Assembly (NCBI RefSeq): GCF_028745735.1
Contig: NZ_JAQZSM010000003.1
Coordinates: forward strand, 62,001 to 126,000
DNA: 64,000 nt
Source: Roseinatronobacter alkalisoli
Lineage (GTDB): Bacteria; Pseudomonadota; Alphaproteobacteria; Rhodobacterales; Rhodobacteraceae
Direction of reading: 5' to 3'
Position numbers and translations under genes: made by a program. Positions 27,472 to 36,028 of this stretch are shown here, in pieces (the first letter of the stretch is position 1; every line of letters begins with the position of its first letter). The notes below the pieces were generated by a model. The model saw only the letters and a list, made by a program, of their open reading frames with translations, searched no databases and was not told the origin of the DNA.

Positions 27472-28581
27472 TCAGCCAATGGGCGGCGGCGGGGGCGGCG
27501 GTGTCGAGGAAAAGAGTGGGGCCAACGCGGGCACATCGCCGGCTTTCAGCCAGCCGGATTGCCCTTCGGTCCAGACCAGCGTGTCGCGCGTGATCTGCCC
27601 TGCCAGTTGCGACTGGGCAATCGGCCCACGGGTCTGGCCGTTTTCCGCGATATGCCACATCGGGTCCGATGCGGGCGGCGGTGGCGGGGCGGATGCGGCA
27701 GGTGCTGCTGCGGGTTGGCCCGCCACGGCTTGCCCCATGGCCTGCGCCATCCCCATGCCCATACCCATGCCCATTCCGGCCCCAAGCCCGGCCCCCATGC
27801 CCCCTTCGCCATTCTGCGCGGCAGTCTGCATGGCCTGTGCGGCGGAAAACTGGGTGAATTTGTTCAGATCGCCCACAATCCCCATACTGGTGCGCTGGTC
27901 CAGCACTTTTTCCACTTCGGGAGGGAGTGAGATATTCTCGATGTAAAGTTCAGGCATTTCCAGCCCGTATTCCGCCAGGGTGGGTGCAATGGCACTGCCC
28001 ACCATCTCCGACAGATCCTTGGTATTGGCTGCCATATCCAGTGCGGGAATGCCGCTTGCGGCCAGAACGCGGCTGACTTTCTGCACAACGATGTTGCGGA
28101 TCTGTCCGGCGATCTTTTCCTGGGTGAAATCGCCATCAGTGCCCACGATTTCGCGCATGAAGGGCACAGGATCGGACACACGAATGGCATATGACCCGAA
28201 GGCGCGCAGCCGCAGCGGCCCGAATTCGGGGTCGCGCAGCATGATCGGGTTCTGCGTGCCCCATTTCAGACCGGGAAAACGCCGTGTGTTGATGAAGTAT
28301 ATTTCCGACTTGAAGGGCGAATTGAACCCATGATCCCAATGCTGCAACGCCGTCATCAGCGGCATGTTGTTGGTTTCCAGCTGATACATGCCCGGATCGA
28401 ACACATCGGCAAGCTGGCCTTCATGCACAAACACCGCCAACTGCCCTTCGCGCACTGTCAGCTTGGCCCCGTACATGATCGAATTGCCATACCGTTCAAA
28501 GCGATAGACCATCGTGTTGCGGGTGTCATCGGTCCATTCGATAACGTCGATGAACTGACCTTTAAGGAAACTGAAGACCAT
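27472..28581 (-). CDS. SPFH/Band-7 protein with C-terminal GYF-like domain (YdjI-like)
   Basis: 369 residues. Residues 1-260 are the virion-core-protein type SPFH domain (MVFSFLKGQFIDVIEW, LTVREGQLAVFVHEGQLADVF, AFGSYAIRVSDP, EYGLEMPELYIENISLPPEV). A low-complexity Gly/Met then Ala/Pro linker (GMGMGMGMGMAQ) follows. The last ~55 residues form a GYF_2/DUF4339 fold (MWHIAENGQTRGPIAQSQL, WLKAGDVP). SPFH proteins scaffold membrane microdomains; the YdjI type has no obvious membrane anchor. The neighbouring zinc-ribbon, TelA and XpaC genes suggest an envelope-stress complex. Confidence 0.88.
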   Translation of the reverse strand: MVFSFLKGQFIDVIEWTDDTRNTMVYRFERYGNSIMYGAKLTVREGQLAVFVHEGQLADVFDPGMYQLETNNMPLMTALQHWDHGFNSPFKSEIYFINTRRFPGLKWGTQNPIMLRDPEFGPLRLRAFGSYAIRVSDPVPFMREIVGTDGDFTQEKIAGQIRNIVVQKVSRVLAASGIPALDMAANTKDLSEMVGSAIAPTLAEYGLEMPELYIENISLPPEVEKVLDQRTSMGIVGDLNKFTQFSAAQAMQTAAQNGEGGMGAGLGAGMGMGMGMGMAQAMGQAVAGQPAAAPAASAPPPPPASDPMWHIAENGQTRGPIAQSQLAGQITRDTLVWTEGQSGWLKAGDVPALAPLFSSTPPPPPPPIG

Positions 28582-28624
28582 GACGGCACCTTTGGCTTGG
28601 GGTAATCTGCAGCGGCAGTATTGC

Positions 28625-29617
28625 CTAACTCTCGCCGCCCATCAACTCCCCAACGATACTGCGGATGATCGGGCGGGCCTCGCGTTCGCGGATTCCGGGA
28701 CGCAGGCGCGGATCGTAAACGATCCGCAGCAGATATTCATCCATTGCTGTCAGCACAGCGAATTCCGCAGCATCATTGAACAGTGACGGGCGCGCGCGCG
28801 GGCTGTCATTGGGCAGGCCCATGCCCTGGGCCAGTTCTTCGTGATAGCAGGCCATCCGCGACAGATCCGGCAGTTCGGCGCGGATAATGGCAACCGCATC
28901 AGTATATACATCGGTGCCGCTGCGCGAAAAGGCCAGCACAAGGCAGGACACACTCAACGGCATGCCCGTGACAATATTTTCTGTCACTTGGTCAATGCCG
29001 GGTATCAGATTGCGCAGGCGCGGGCCAATGGCACGGCGTTCTGCTTCGTCCAGAACCAGCACATGAAAATTGGCGGAACCCGATGTCATGCTGACCGGAT
29101 GGCCCGTCAGATTACCCAGCCGCGCGGCAAAGCGACTGACAAGCCGTGTGTCGGAATGTTGTACCGACGCGGGAACCGAATCGCCGAATTCCAGGCGCAT
29201 CCGGACCGGTTTCTGCCAGCGGCGCAGGGGCGCGGGGGTGGCGCGTTCTATTAACCGGTTTCCGGAAAAAGTATACTCATCATGCAGGGCCACCTGCACA
29301 AACACCTCTTCCAGATCGCGCGCGGCAAAGGGCAGGTCTTTTGGTCTGGGGTCGGTGCGCAGCAGGCCATCGGCCAGACGCTGTTCCTCTATGCGCAGAA
29401 AATGGGCGGCAACGGCGCTGGACGGGGCAGACGGCGTTTCTATTTCCGTCGCCGGCGCAGCAGGCGGGCGGACAGACTGCGCGGGCGGCGCAGGTGGGGA
29501 CTGGGATTCCATGAAGGGGGCGCAGGCCCCAAGCGTGGCAAGCAACGCGACTGCGGGCATCTGCGCCCGCATCCAATGCCCCGGCCCGGAAAATTTCGGA
29601 TCGCGCGCCCACAGCAT
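28625..29617 (-). CDS. DUF2927 lipoprotein
   Basis: 330 residues from ATG 29617, 4 bp after the TelA stop (AAGG upstream). An ATG at 29572 would give a cleaner signal peptide. The lipobox is LATLGAC (Cys44 from this start). A Pro/Ala-rich linker (SPPAPPAQSVRPPAAPATE) leads to the DUF2927 domain: HDEYTFSGNRLIERATPAPL, WQKPVRMRLEFG, and CYHEELAQGMGLPNDSPRA, the last with a zincin-like HE pair. DUF2927 is related to metallopeptidase-like folds, though enzymatic activity is unproven. It sits inside the XpaC-TelA-SPFH cluster. Confidence 0.82.
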   Translation of the reverse strand: MLWARDPKFSGPGHWMRAQMPAVALLATLGACAPFMESQSPPAPPAQSVRPPAAPATEIETPSAPSSAVAAHFLRIEEQRLADGLLRTDPRPKDLPFAARDLEEVFVQVALHDEYTFSGNRLIERATPAPLRRWQKPVRMRLEFGDSVPASVQHSDTRLVSRFAARLGNLTGHPVSMTSGSANFHVLVLDEAERRAIGPRLRNLIPGIDQVTENIVTGMPLSVSCLVLAFSRSGTDVYTDAVAIIRAELPDLSRMACYHEELAQGMGLPNDSPRARPSLFNDAAEFAVLTAMDEYLLRIVYDPRLRPGIREREARPIIRSIVGELMGGES

Positions 29618-29621
29618 TGAG

Positions 29622-30800
29622 TTACGCCTTGTCCGTATCAGTTTCGCCACCGTCACGCCCGCGCGCCGATGACAGGGACTTGCGCAGATCAGCTTCCATG
29701 CGTGTCAGTTCTTCCTCGGCGGCCGCGCGCTTGGCCCGACCGGCATCTGCAATCTGCAAACTGTCCTCGATCGTGGCAATAAGGGTTTCATTCGCCTTTT
29801 TCACCGCATCGATGTCGAACACGCCACGCTCGATTTCCTCGCGCACTTCGCGGTTGGCATCGCGCAGGTTTTCGGCATTCGCGGTCAGCAATTCATTGGT
29901 CAGGTCATTGGCCGCGCGCACAGCCTGCGCCGCTTCACGCGAACGCTGGATTGTCAGCGCCTGCGCCAGTTGCGTTTCCCAGAGCGGCACTGTGTTGACC
30001 AGCGTCGAATTGATTTTCGTCACAAGGCTCTTGTCATTTTCCTGCACCAGCCGGATGGAGGGCAGCGACTGCATGGTGACCTGCCGAGTCAGTTTCAGGT
30101 CATGCACACGGCGTTCCAGATCGTCGCGCGCGGCGCGCAGGTCACGCAGTTCCTGCGCCTTCAGCACCTTGTCGTTTTCGTCAGCTGCCGCAACATCTGC
30201 TTCCCTTGCGGGAAGCTCGGTCGTGTCCAGTTCCTTCAGCTTGGCTTCGCCTGCGGCAATGTAAAGCGCCAGTTCATGATAGAATTCGAGCGTCTTTTCA
30301 TACAGCTTGTCCAGCCCCTTGATGTCCGTCAGAAGCGTGGTTTCGTGGTTCAGCAGGTTTCCCGTGATCCGGTCGATCTGGGATTGAACGGTGTTGTAGC
30401 GTTCCTGAAACTTGACGATGGGCGCGGCCTTGCCGGTCAGGCGTTCCCACCAGCTACGCTCGCGGCGGGTGTCCAGTTCTGTAACCGAAAAGCCGCGCAA
30501 TGTGGCAACCATATCGCGCAGACCATCCCCCGCAGGGCCGACATCCTTGTTCTTGACATCTGCCAGCATCGCCTGGCTGATCTGCTGCAATTCCAGTTGC
30601 GCGGGCGCCCCGAATCCGATGATGGTGCTGGTCGACCCCATGTCAATTTCGCCTATGCGCGCGCGAATGGCGTCTGCCTCCATCGCGGGGGCGCCGTCCA
30701 GCGTCACCAGCTCGCTCGCCGGGTCCGCCAGCGGCATCGCGACCACAGCGTTGATTTCATCGGTAAGGCTTTGTGCCTCCTGGCGAATGGCGTCTGACAT
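29622..30800 (-). CDS. telA: TelA/YaaN toxic-anion-resistance family protein
   Basis: 392 residues from ATG 30800 (GAGAGGGA upstream; the open frame continues upstream without support). Almost wholly alpha-helical and charged, with predicted coiled coils. Typical TelA stretches are GFGAPAQLELQQISQAML, LTGKAAPIVKFQERYNTVQ and LPSIRLVQENDKSLVTKINS. The family is associated with tellurite and antimicrobial resistance, but its molecular role is not established. It pairs with XpaC immediately upstream, as in Bacillus (xpaC-yaaN). Confidence 0.92.
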   Translation of the reverse strand: MSDAIRQEAQSLTDEINAVVAMPLADPASELVTLDGAPAMEADAIRARIGEIDMGSTSTIIGFGAPAQLELQQISQAMLADVKNKDVGPAGDGLRDMVATLRGFSVTELDTRRERSWWERLTGKAAPIVKFQERYNTVQSQIDRITGNLLNHETTLLTDIKGLDKLYEKTLEFYHELALYIAAGEAKLKELDTTELPAREADVAAADENDKVLKAQELRDLRAARDDLERRVHDLKLTRQVTMQSLPSIRLVQENDKSLVTKINSTLVNTVPLWETQLAQALTIQRSREAAQAVRAANDLTNELLTANAENLRDANREVREEIERGVFDIDAVKKANETLIATIEDSLQIADAGRAKRAAAEEELTRMEADLRKSLSSARGRDGGETDTDKA

Positions 30801-30849
30801 GTGACTGTCCCTCTCATACTGTATAATCTGCACGGGCAACTGGTTACGA

Positions 30850-31716
30850 TCAATCGGCGCGCAGCCCTTCACGCTCCAGCCGCTCGCGCAGGACTTCGAT
30901 TTCGATCTCCAGATCGGTGCGGTCGCTTTCAAGCAATGCCTCCCGGCGCAGCGAGAAGCGGTTTTCCAGATCATCAAGCAGCGCTTCATATTCAACGCGT
31001 GCCTGTGTATCATGGTTGCGTGCATAAAGATCGGCAAACTTGACCGTGGCATCGCGCGCGCCGACCAGATAAATCCCCAGATACCGCCGCGCAGCATTTA
31101 GCTGCCGGGGGTCATTTTCAATCGCGCGGAACAACTGGCGGATGGTGTTGCTGAACCCCTCCACCCGGCGGGCAAGCGCGCGGTCGCCGCTGCGTTTTAT
31201 CGCGTCCTGCATCGCGTTCAGATGGGACTGCGCTTCTTCCACGGCACGCGCGACGCGGTCGGTCTGGAATGTATCCACCCCTTCCATGCCCTTGTCGCGC
31301 AACGGGTCCGGCCCGAATGCCCCGAAATGCAGCACCGCACCAAGAATGGCGAAAATCAGCGCCACAACTGTGCCCCCAGACACGGCCGCCAGCGCAAGCC
31401 CCGCACCTGTCAGGACCGACGCGAAAATCTTGCGCGGGATGGCCGGACGACGCGCCACTTTGCGCGCCTCATAGGCGGCCTGCGCAAGAACACCTTCGCG
31501 TGTCAGCCAGGCCGCCAGCATCAACACCCCGAAAGCACCCAGATTCAATGCAAGCCCGACCGGATCATTGAAAAATGCCCGGATGGCAAAGGCAAAAGGC
31601 ACGACAAACAGCAGATTGACCCGCGCACCGACCGGGTGCGGGCGGGCAGGGGCACGCACAGGCGCGTGATCGTCACGCGCCTCTGGGCTGTAGCGTCCGC
31701 CGAAACGCCGGGTCAT
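30850..31716 (-). CDS. XpaC-family membrane protein
   Basis: 288 residues. A disordered basic N-terminus is followed by two pairs of hydrophobic helices (LLFVVPFAFAIRAFF, ALNLGAFGVLMLAAWL; VLTGAGLALAAVSGGTVVALIFA). A long cytoplasmic helical domain then runs to the end (DTFQTDRVARAVEEAQSHLN to LEIEIEVLRERLERE). This is the 5-bromo-4-chloroindolyl phosphate hydrolysis (XpaC) family, named for a Bacillus phenotype; no phosphatase site is visible. It begins 3 bp after the stop of a 26-codon gene. Confidence 0.85.
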   Translation of the reverse strand: MTRRFGGRYSPEARDDHAPVRAPARPHPVGARVNLLFVVPFAFAIRAFFNDPVGLALNLGAFGVLMLAAWLTREGVLAQAAYEARKVARRPAIPRKIFASVLTGAGLALAAVSGGTVVALIFAILGAVLHFGAFGPDPLRDKGMEGVDTFQTDRVARAVEEAQSHLNAMQDAIKRSGDRALARRVEGFSNTIRQLFRAIENDPRQLNAARRYLGIYLVGARDATVKFADLYARNHDTQARVEYEALLDDLENRFSLRREALLESDRTDLEIEIEVLRERLEREGLRAD

Positions 31717-31719
31717 GAC

Positions 31720-31800
31720 CTAGCCCCCCACAATCGCGACATAGAGGATCAGGGCCACCAGAAGGGCGTAGGATGTTTTCTGCAATCCCGTAGATGACAT
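31720..31800 (-). CDS. 26-residue single-helix membrane micro-protein
   Basis: A tiny gene starting at ATG 31800 with GGAGG 4 bases upstream and ending TAG 31720. It encodes MSSTGLQKTS followed by YALLVALILYVAIVGG: a short polar N-terminus and one hydrophobic helix. The strong ribosome site, the 3-bp gap to XpaC and the clean hydrophobic profile make it a likely real gene heading the operon. It may be a small partner of XpaC or of the SPFH/zinc-ribbon complex. Confidence 0.65.
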   Translation of the reverse strand: MSSTGLQKTSYALLVALILYVAIVGG

Positions 31801-31916
31801 CTTGCCTCCGACACCTGCGCATCAACATATCATACCTGTAAAAGGTCACTGATCCGGTTGAAAGTATGGACATTCCACTGCGCAACGTAAAGGCGAAATC
31901 GCGTGGACCACTACAT

Positions 31917-32819
31917 TCATCGCGTGGGTTTGCGTCCGCCTGACGGGGCCGGACGCGGCGTGCGCGCTTTCTGGCCGGGCCGGGCAGGGGCGCGCGGGGG
32001 ACGGCCTGTGCTCTCTGGTGCAGGGGGGCGCTTTGCCTTGGGTTTCGCGCGCGGCGGGCCGGGTTTTGCCGCTTTTGTCAGGGGCGCGTCCTTCGGGCTG
32101 TCCTCGCCCAGTTGTTCGCGCAGCACCCGTGATTTCACTTCACTGACAGCGCCTTTCGCCAGTTGCCCCAGTTGAAACGGACCATAGCTCACCCGGATCA
32201 GGCGGTTCACGCTCAGGCCTACATGATCCATCGCACGGCGGATCTCGCGGTTCTTGCCTTCGCGGATGCCGATGGTCAGCCAGGCATTCGCGCCTTGCTG
32301 GCGGTCAATACTGACAATCATCGGCTGGAAACGCTCTCCCTCGATCCTCACACCTTCGCGCAGGGGGGCAAGCATGTCATCCGTAGGCGTGCCGTTGACG
32401 CGCACACGGTATTTGCGCAGCCAGCCGGTGCTGGGCAGTTCCAGCCGGCGTTTCAGATCCCCGTCATTGGTCAGCAGCAGCAACCCTTCGGAATTCAGGT
32501 CCAGCCGCCCCACCGACATGACACGCGGCATGTCATCGGGCAACGACTCAAACACGGTCGGGCGGCCCTGTTCGTCGCGCGTGGTGGTGACCAGCCCCAG
32601 CGGTTTATGGTACATCCACAACCGCGCGGGTTCCGCTGCCGCAAGGGGTTTGCCATCCACACTGATGCGGTCGCGCGGGGTGACATTCAGCGCAGGGCTG
32701 TCAATACGCTTGCCATTCACCGCAACGCGCCCCGAGATGATCATCACCTCTGCCTCGCGGCGCGATGCAACGCCTGCGCGTGCCAGAACCTTGGCTATGC
32801 GTGATCCGTCCTCGGACAT
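31917..32819 (-). CDS. rluB: 23S rRNA pseudouridine synthase, RluB type
   Basis: 300 residues from ATG 32819, preceded by GGAGGGG. An N-terminal S4 RNA-binding domain (ARAGVASRREAEVMIISGRV) is followed by the RsuA/RluB catalytic domain with the nucleophile Asp in GRLDLNSEGLLLL and GIREGKNREIRRAM. The C-terminal ~65 residues are a Pro/Lys/Arg-rich disordered tail, common in alphaproteobacterial members. RluB modifies U2605 of 23S rRNA in E. coli; the exact site here is inferred. The GAGTATTTTT motif lies directly before the ribosome site. Confidence 0.88.
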   Translation of the reverse strand: MSEDGSRIAKVLARAGVASRREAEVMIISGRVAVNGKRIDSPALNVTPRDRISVDGKPLAAAEPARLWMYHKPLGLVTTTRDEQGRPTVFESLPDDMPRVMSVGRLDLNSEGLLLLTNDGDLKRRLELPSTGWLRKYRVRVNGTPTDDMLAPLREGVRIEGERFQPMIVSIDRQQGANAWLTIGIREGKNREIRRAMDHVGLSVNRLIRVSYGPFQLGQLAKGAVSEVKSRVLREQLGEDSPKDAPLTKAAKPGPPRAKPKAKRPPAPESTGRPPRAPARPGQKARTPRPAPSGGRKPTR

Positions 32820-32834
32820 CTGCCCCTCCATATG

Positions 32835-32862
32835 TTTCATCTTGCAAAAAATACTCCGGGGG
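32835..32862 (-). repeat. GAGTATTTTTTGCAAGATGAA motif next to the rluB start
   Basis: The minus strand reads CCCCCGGAGTATTTTTTGCA then AGATGAAA, ending 16 bp before the rluB ATG. It repeats the 27416-27435 motif with one extra T. Its position just 3' of the hisH terminator hairpin is similar to the other copies. Confidence 0.55.
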
Positions 32863-32883
32863 AGGTGAATTGGCCAATGGCCC

Positions 32884-32906
32884 AAAAAGGGGGCAATGCC
32901 GCCCCC
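32884..32906 (-). terminator. intrinsic terminator of hisH
   Basis: On the minus strand GGGGGC (32906-32901) pairs with GCCCCC (32894-32889) and is followed by five T. It lies 12 bp after the hisH stop. Confidence 0.8.
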
Positions 32907-32918
32907 CTCAGCACGCCC

Positions 32919-33557
32919 TCAGGGGGTCCAGCGCAAGAAATTGGCAATCATCCGCAGCCCCGTGGCCTGCGATTTTTCCGGGTGAAACTGTGTGCCGACA
33001 ATATTGTCACGCGCCACAATCGCGGTTACCGGCCCATCATAATCGACATGCGCCAGCAGATGCGCTGGGTCTGCCACGCGGAACTGATAGCTATGCACGA
33101 AATAGGCGTGATCGCCGCTGTTCACCCCCTCCAGCACCGGATGGGCGCGGTCAATCACCAGATCATTCCAGCCCATATGCGGCACTTTCAGCGTGGGATC
33201 AGTTGGCGCAATACGCACCACTTCGCCCCCGATCCAGTCCAGACCGGCCACATCTTCATATTCGCGCCCCATGCTTGCCAGCATCTGCATGCCCACGCAA
33301 ATCCCCATGAAGGGCACTGCGCGGCGCAACACGGCATCTTCCAGCGCCTCTGTCAGCCCGTCCACAGCGCCAAGCGCATGCCGACAGGCGGGAAACGCGC
33401 CGTCTCCGGGCAGCACGATGCGGGTTGCGCGCGCCACATCTTCCGCGCGCGCACTGACCAGCACATCGCCCGCACCGGTTTCCAGTGACATGCGCTGAAA
33501 CGCCTTTTCGGCGGAATGCAGATTGCCGCTTTCGTAATCAACCAGAACTGTCAGCAT
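32919..33557 (-). CDS. hisH: imidazole glycerol phosphate synthase, glutaminase subunit
   Basis: Supplies ammonia to HisF in histidine biosynthesis. 212 residues, class I glutamine amidotransferase with nucleophile Cys87 in FMGICVGMQ and the His/Glu pair in GTQFHPEKSQ. It starts 6 bp after the hisB stop, so hisB-hisH form an operon. The other his genes are not adjacent in this window. Confidence 0.96.
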   Translation of the reverse strand: MLTVLVDYESGNLHSAEKAFQRMSLETGAGDVLVSARAEDVARATRIVLPGDGAFPACRHALGAVDGLTEALEDAVLRRAVPFMGICVGMQMLASMGREYEDVAGLDWIGGEVVRIAPTDPTLKVPHMGWNDLVIDRAHPVLEGVNSGDHAYFVHSYQFRVADPAHLLAHVDYDGPVTAIVARDNIVGTQFHPEKSQATGLRMIANFLRWTP

Positions 33558-33563
33558 GCGCGC

Positions 33564-34151
33564 TTACAATGCCCCCTTGGTGGACGGAATCGCGTCACCC
33601 TTGCGCGGGTCGGTTTCCACGGCCACGCGCAGCGCGCGCGCAACTGCCTTGAAGGCGGCTTCGGCAATATGGTGGCTGTTGATGCCATGTATCTGGTCGA
33701 TATGCAGGGTAATGCCGCCATGGGTGGCCAGCGCCTGAAAGAATTCGCGCACCAGTTCAGTGTCGAATGTGCCGATTTGCGTGGTTGGAAACTGCACATT
33801 CCACACCAGATATGGCCGCGCCGACAGGTCCAGCGCGCAGCGGACCTGCGCGTCATCCATGGGCAGATGGCATTCGCCATAGCGCCGGATGCCGCGTTTG
33901 TCGCCCAGTGCCTGCGCAATCGCCTGACCCAATGCGATGCCGCAATCCTCGACGGTGTGGTGGTCATCGATATGCAGATCGCCCGCAGCCCGCAGCGTGA
34001 TGTCGATCAGCGAGTGGCGCGCAAGCTGGTCCAGCATGTGATCAAAGAACCCCACGCCGGTCTGAATGTCATAGGCACCGCTGCCGTCCAGATTGACGCT
34101 GGCCGAAATATCGGTTTCAGCGGTCTTGCGGGTGATCATGGCCTTGCGCAT
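33564..34151 (-). CDS. hisB: imidazoleglycerol-phosphate dehydratase
   Basis: Dehydrates imidazole glycerol phosphate in histidine synthesis. 195 residues from ATG 34151, with GAAGGA upstream. The paired metal-binding motifs are visible: [31 protein letters not shown], and later [15 protein letters not shown]. This is the monofunctional form without the phosphatase domain of E. coli HisB. The 18 bases around the start are identical to those at 15532-15549. Confidence 0.96.
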   Translation of the reverse strand: MRKAMITRKTAETDISASVNLDGSGAYDIQTGVGFFDHMLDQLARHSLIDITLRAAGDLHIDDHHTVEDCGIALGQAIAQALGDKRGIRRYGECHLPMDDAQVRCALDLSARPYLVWNVQFPTTQIGTFDTELVREFFQALATHGGITLHIDQIHGINSHHIAEAAFKAVARALRVAVETDPRKGDAIPSTKGAL

Positions 34152-34257
34152 GGGCAATCCTTCATTCTCTCATATCGGGCGTGCGTGCGTGGTATAGGCG
34201 CTTGCGCGGGTCGGGGGAAGGGGGCAATCTGGGCACAACATATGAAAAGGGGCATGG

Positions 34258-34980
34258 ATGACACTCCATATCGGCGCTGAACCGGGGCAAATTGCCGAAA
34301 CCGTCCTTATGCCGGGCGACCCGCTGCGCGCAAAATGGGCGACGGAACGGTTCCTGAGTGATGCCGAATGCGTCAATCAGGTGCGCGGCATGCTGGGATA
34401 TACCGGCACATGGCAGGGCCACCGCGTTACTATTCACGCATCGGGCATGGGCATGGCGTCGATGTCGATTTATGCGCATGAACTGATCCGCGACTATGGC
34501 GTACGCCAGCTTATCCGTGTCGGGTCCACAGGTGCGATGCAAAACCATGTGAACATGCGCGACATAGTGCTGGCGCAGACATGCACGACCATTTCGTCCC
34601 CGTCGCAATCGCTGTTCAAAGAAGTGCAGTTCGCGCCCTGCGCCGATTTCGGCCTGCTGCGCGCGGCCCATGATGCAGCCTGCGCCCTTGGGGTGCCGGT
34701 GCATGTGGGTAATATTTACAGTTCAGACATATTCTATGACGAGCGCCCGGATCTGAACGCGATCATGACCCGCCATGGCATTCTGGCGGTCGAGATGGAA
34801 GCGGCAGAACTGTATTCGGTTGCTGCACGTTTCGGGGCGCGGGCGCTGGCGGTGATGACCGTGTCCGACCACCTGCTGAAGAATGAAGCGCTTGATACCC
34901 GGGCCCGCGAACAGAGTTTTTCGCAAATGTTTGAAATCGCCTTGCGCGCGGCCTTTGCCCCCAGGCTGCAACAGGTCTGA
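34258..34980 (+). CDS. deoD: purine nucleoside phosphorylase DeoD type
   Basis: Phosphorolysis of purine (deoxy)nucleosides to base and (deoxy)ribose 1-phosphate. 240 residues, hexameric bacterial type. Motifs: [34 protein letters not shown] and the substrate-binding [13 protein letters not shown], with catalytic Asp in VSDHLL. Divergent from hisB. Confidence 0.95.
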   Translation: MTLHIGAEPGQIAETVLMPGDPLRAKWATERFLSDAECVNQVRGMLGYTGTWQGHRVTIHASGMGMASMSIYAHELIRDYGVRQLIRVGSTGAMQNHVNMRDIVLAQTCTTISSPSQSLFKEVQFAPCADFGLLRAAHDAACALGVPVHVGNIYSSDIFYDERPDLNAIMTRHGILAVEMEAAELYSVAARFGARALAVMTVSDHLLKNEALDTRAREQSFSQMFEIALRAAFAPRLQQV

Positions 34981-35013
34981 CATGACCTTGTTGATGACGG
35001 ACAAGAGGATATC

Positions 35014-35829
35014 ATGAACCCGATCACCAAACGTCGGCTGCTTTGCATTGCCACGCGGCGCAGCGGGCACCATGCCTTTCTGGAATGGGTTCTGGCGGGC
35101 GCGCAACAACCCTGGACCTATTATAACAATGTCGATGTGACGCGGGCGCATTTTGCCGCCGCGCGCGCCTTGCGTCATGACGGCAAGTCCCCCGATAGCG
35201 GCCATGCCGACACCCCGCTGCTGGCCTTCAGCGTAGAGGACCGCAGACTGGATCAGGTGCTGGTCTGGCCGCAGTTGTCCCATTGCCTGCCGCCCGACGC
35301 GAAGGTCGATATCATCCTGTTTCTGCGCGATCCGCTGAATGCCTTTGCCAGCCTTCTGCAGGTTCTTGACCGGGCCGGTTGGGTTGCCGAAGATGAGGAC
35401 CGCAAGGCTAGGGCGCGTGCGCGTCATTTGCGGTCCTGGGCCAGTCTGGCGCGTGAATTTCTGGGGGAAACAGACCACCTGTCGCAGCATTCGGACAACT
35501 GGCGGGTGCATCGGCTGCACTATAACGGTTTTGTCGGGGGAGCAGGCGCGCGCGACGAGATTGCCGCAGCGCTGGAATTGCAGGCAGTACCGCTGCAGAC
35601 CGGATTGTCGCGCTTCGGGGGCGGGGGCAACACGTTCTTTTCTGACAAATCCGGTTACAGCCTTTCGCCTGAAGCGCTTGAAGCACGCTGGCAGAAGGTG
35701 GACGCCCCCGCGCGACGCGTGCTGCGCGCGGAATTGCTGGATGGGCCAAATGCGGATCTGGTGGCGCGGTTTTATGACGCCATCGGACGGCGGCAAATAT
35801 TGCAGGATGCGCGGTCAGTGCTGGGCTGA
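35014..35829 (+). CDS. sulfotransferase-like P-loop protein
   Basis: 271 residues. The N-terminal loop ATRRSGHHAFLEWV fits a PAPS 5'-phosphosulfate-binding loop and LFLRDPLNAFASLLQ fits the 3'-phosphate-binding motif (RDPxNxxAS). The C-terminal half is not conserved enough to name a substrate. Could also be a related non-sulfating P-loop protein. It follows deoD by 33 bp but is probably unrelated functionally. A second such gene is at 59787-60389. Confidence 0.7.
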   Translation: MNPITKRRLLCIATRRSGHHAFLEWVLAGAQQPWTYYNNVDVTRAHFAAARALRHDGKSPDSGHADTPLLAFSVEDRRLDQVLVWPQLSHCLPPDAKVDIILFLRDPLNAFASLLQVLDRAGWVAEDEDRKARARARHLRSWASLAREFLGETDHLSQHSDNWRVHRLHYNGFVGGAGARDEIAAALELQAVPLQTGLSRFGGGGNTFFSDKSGYSLSPEALEARWQKVDAPARRVLRAELLDGPNADLVARFYDAIGRRQILQDARSVLG

Positions 35830-36028
35830 GTGGCCGGTATTCATTTGAGACGATTGTTTATGACACAGCAGCCCAGCTTGCCTATTGCATCGGGCGGCAA
35901 CTGCGACTATTGGGGCACCACTTCACAGGTAGGGGCAGGGCCAAGGGACAGACATTCCCCGCGGTCCACCGGTTGAGGCATTTGCCTTCAAATCCCCTGC
36001 CCAGGCGCAAACCGGAAAGGAAAACGAT

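Noticed and set aside
27700-27790. short direct repeats that might suggest a repeat array
   Set aside because: They encode the Gly-Met low-complexity linker of the SPFH protein; no spacers, so not a CRISPR.
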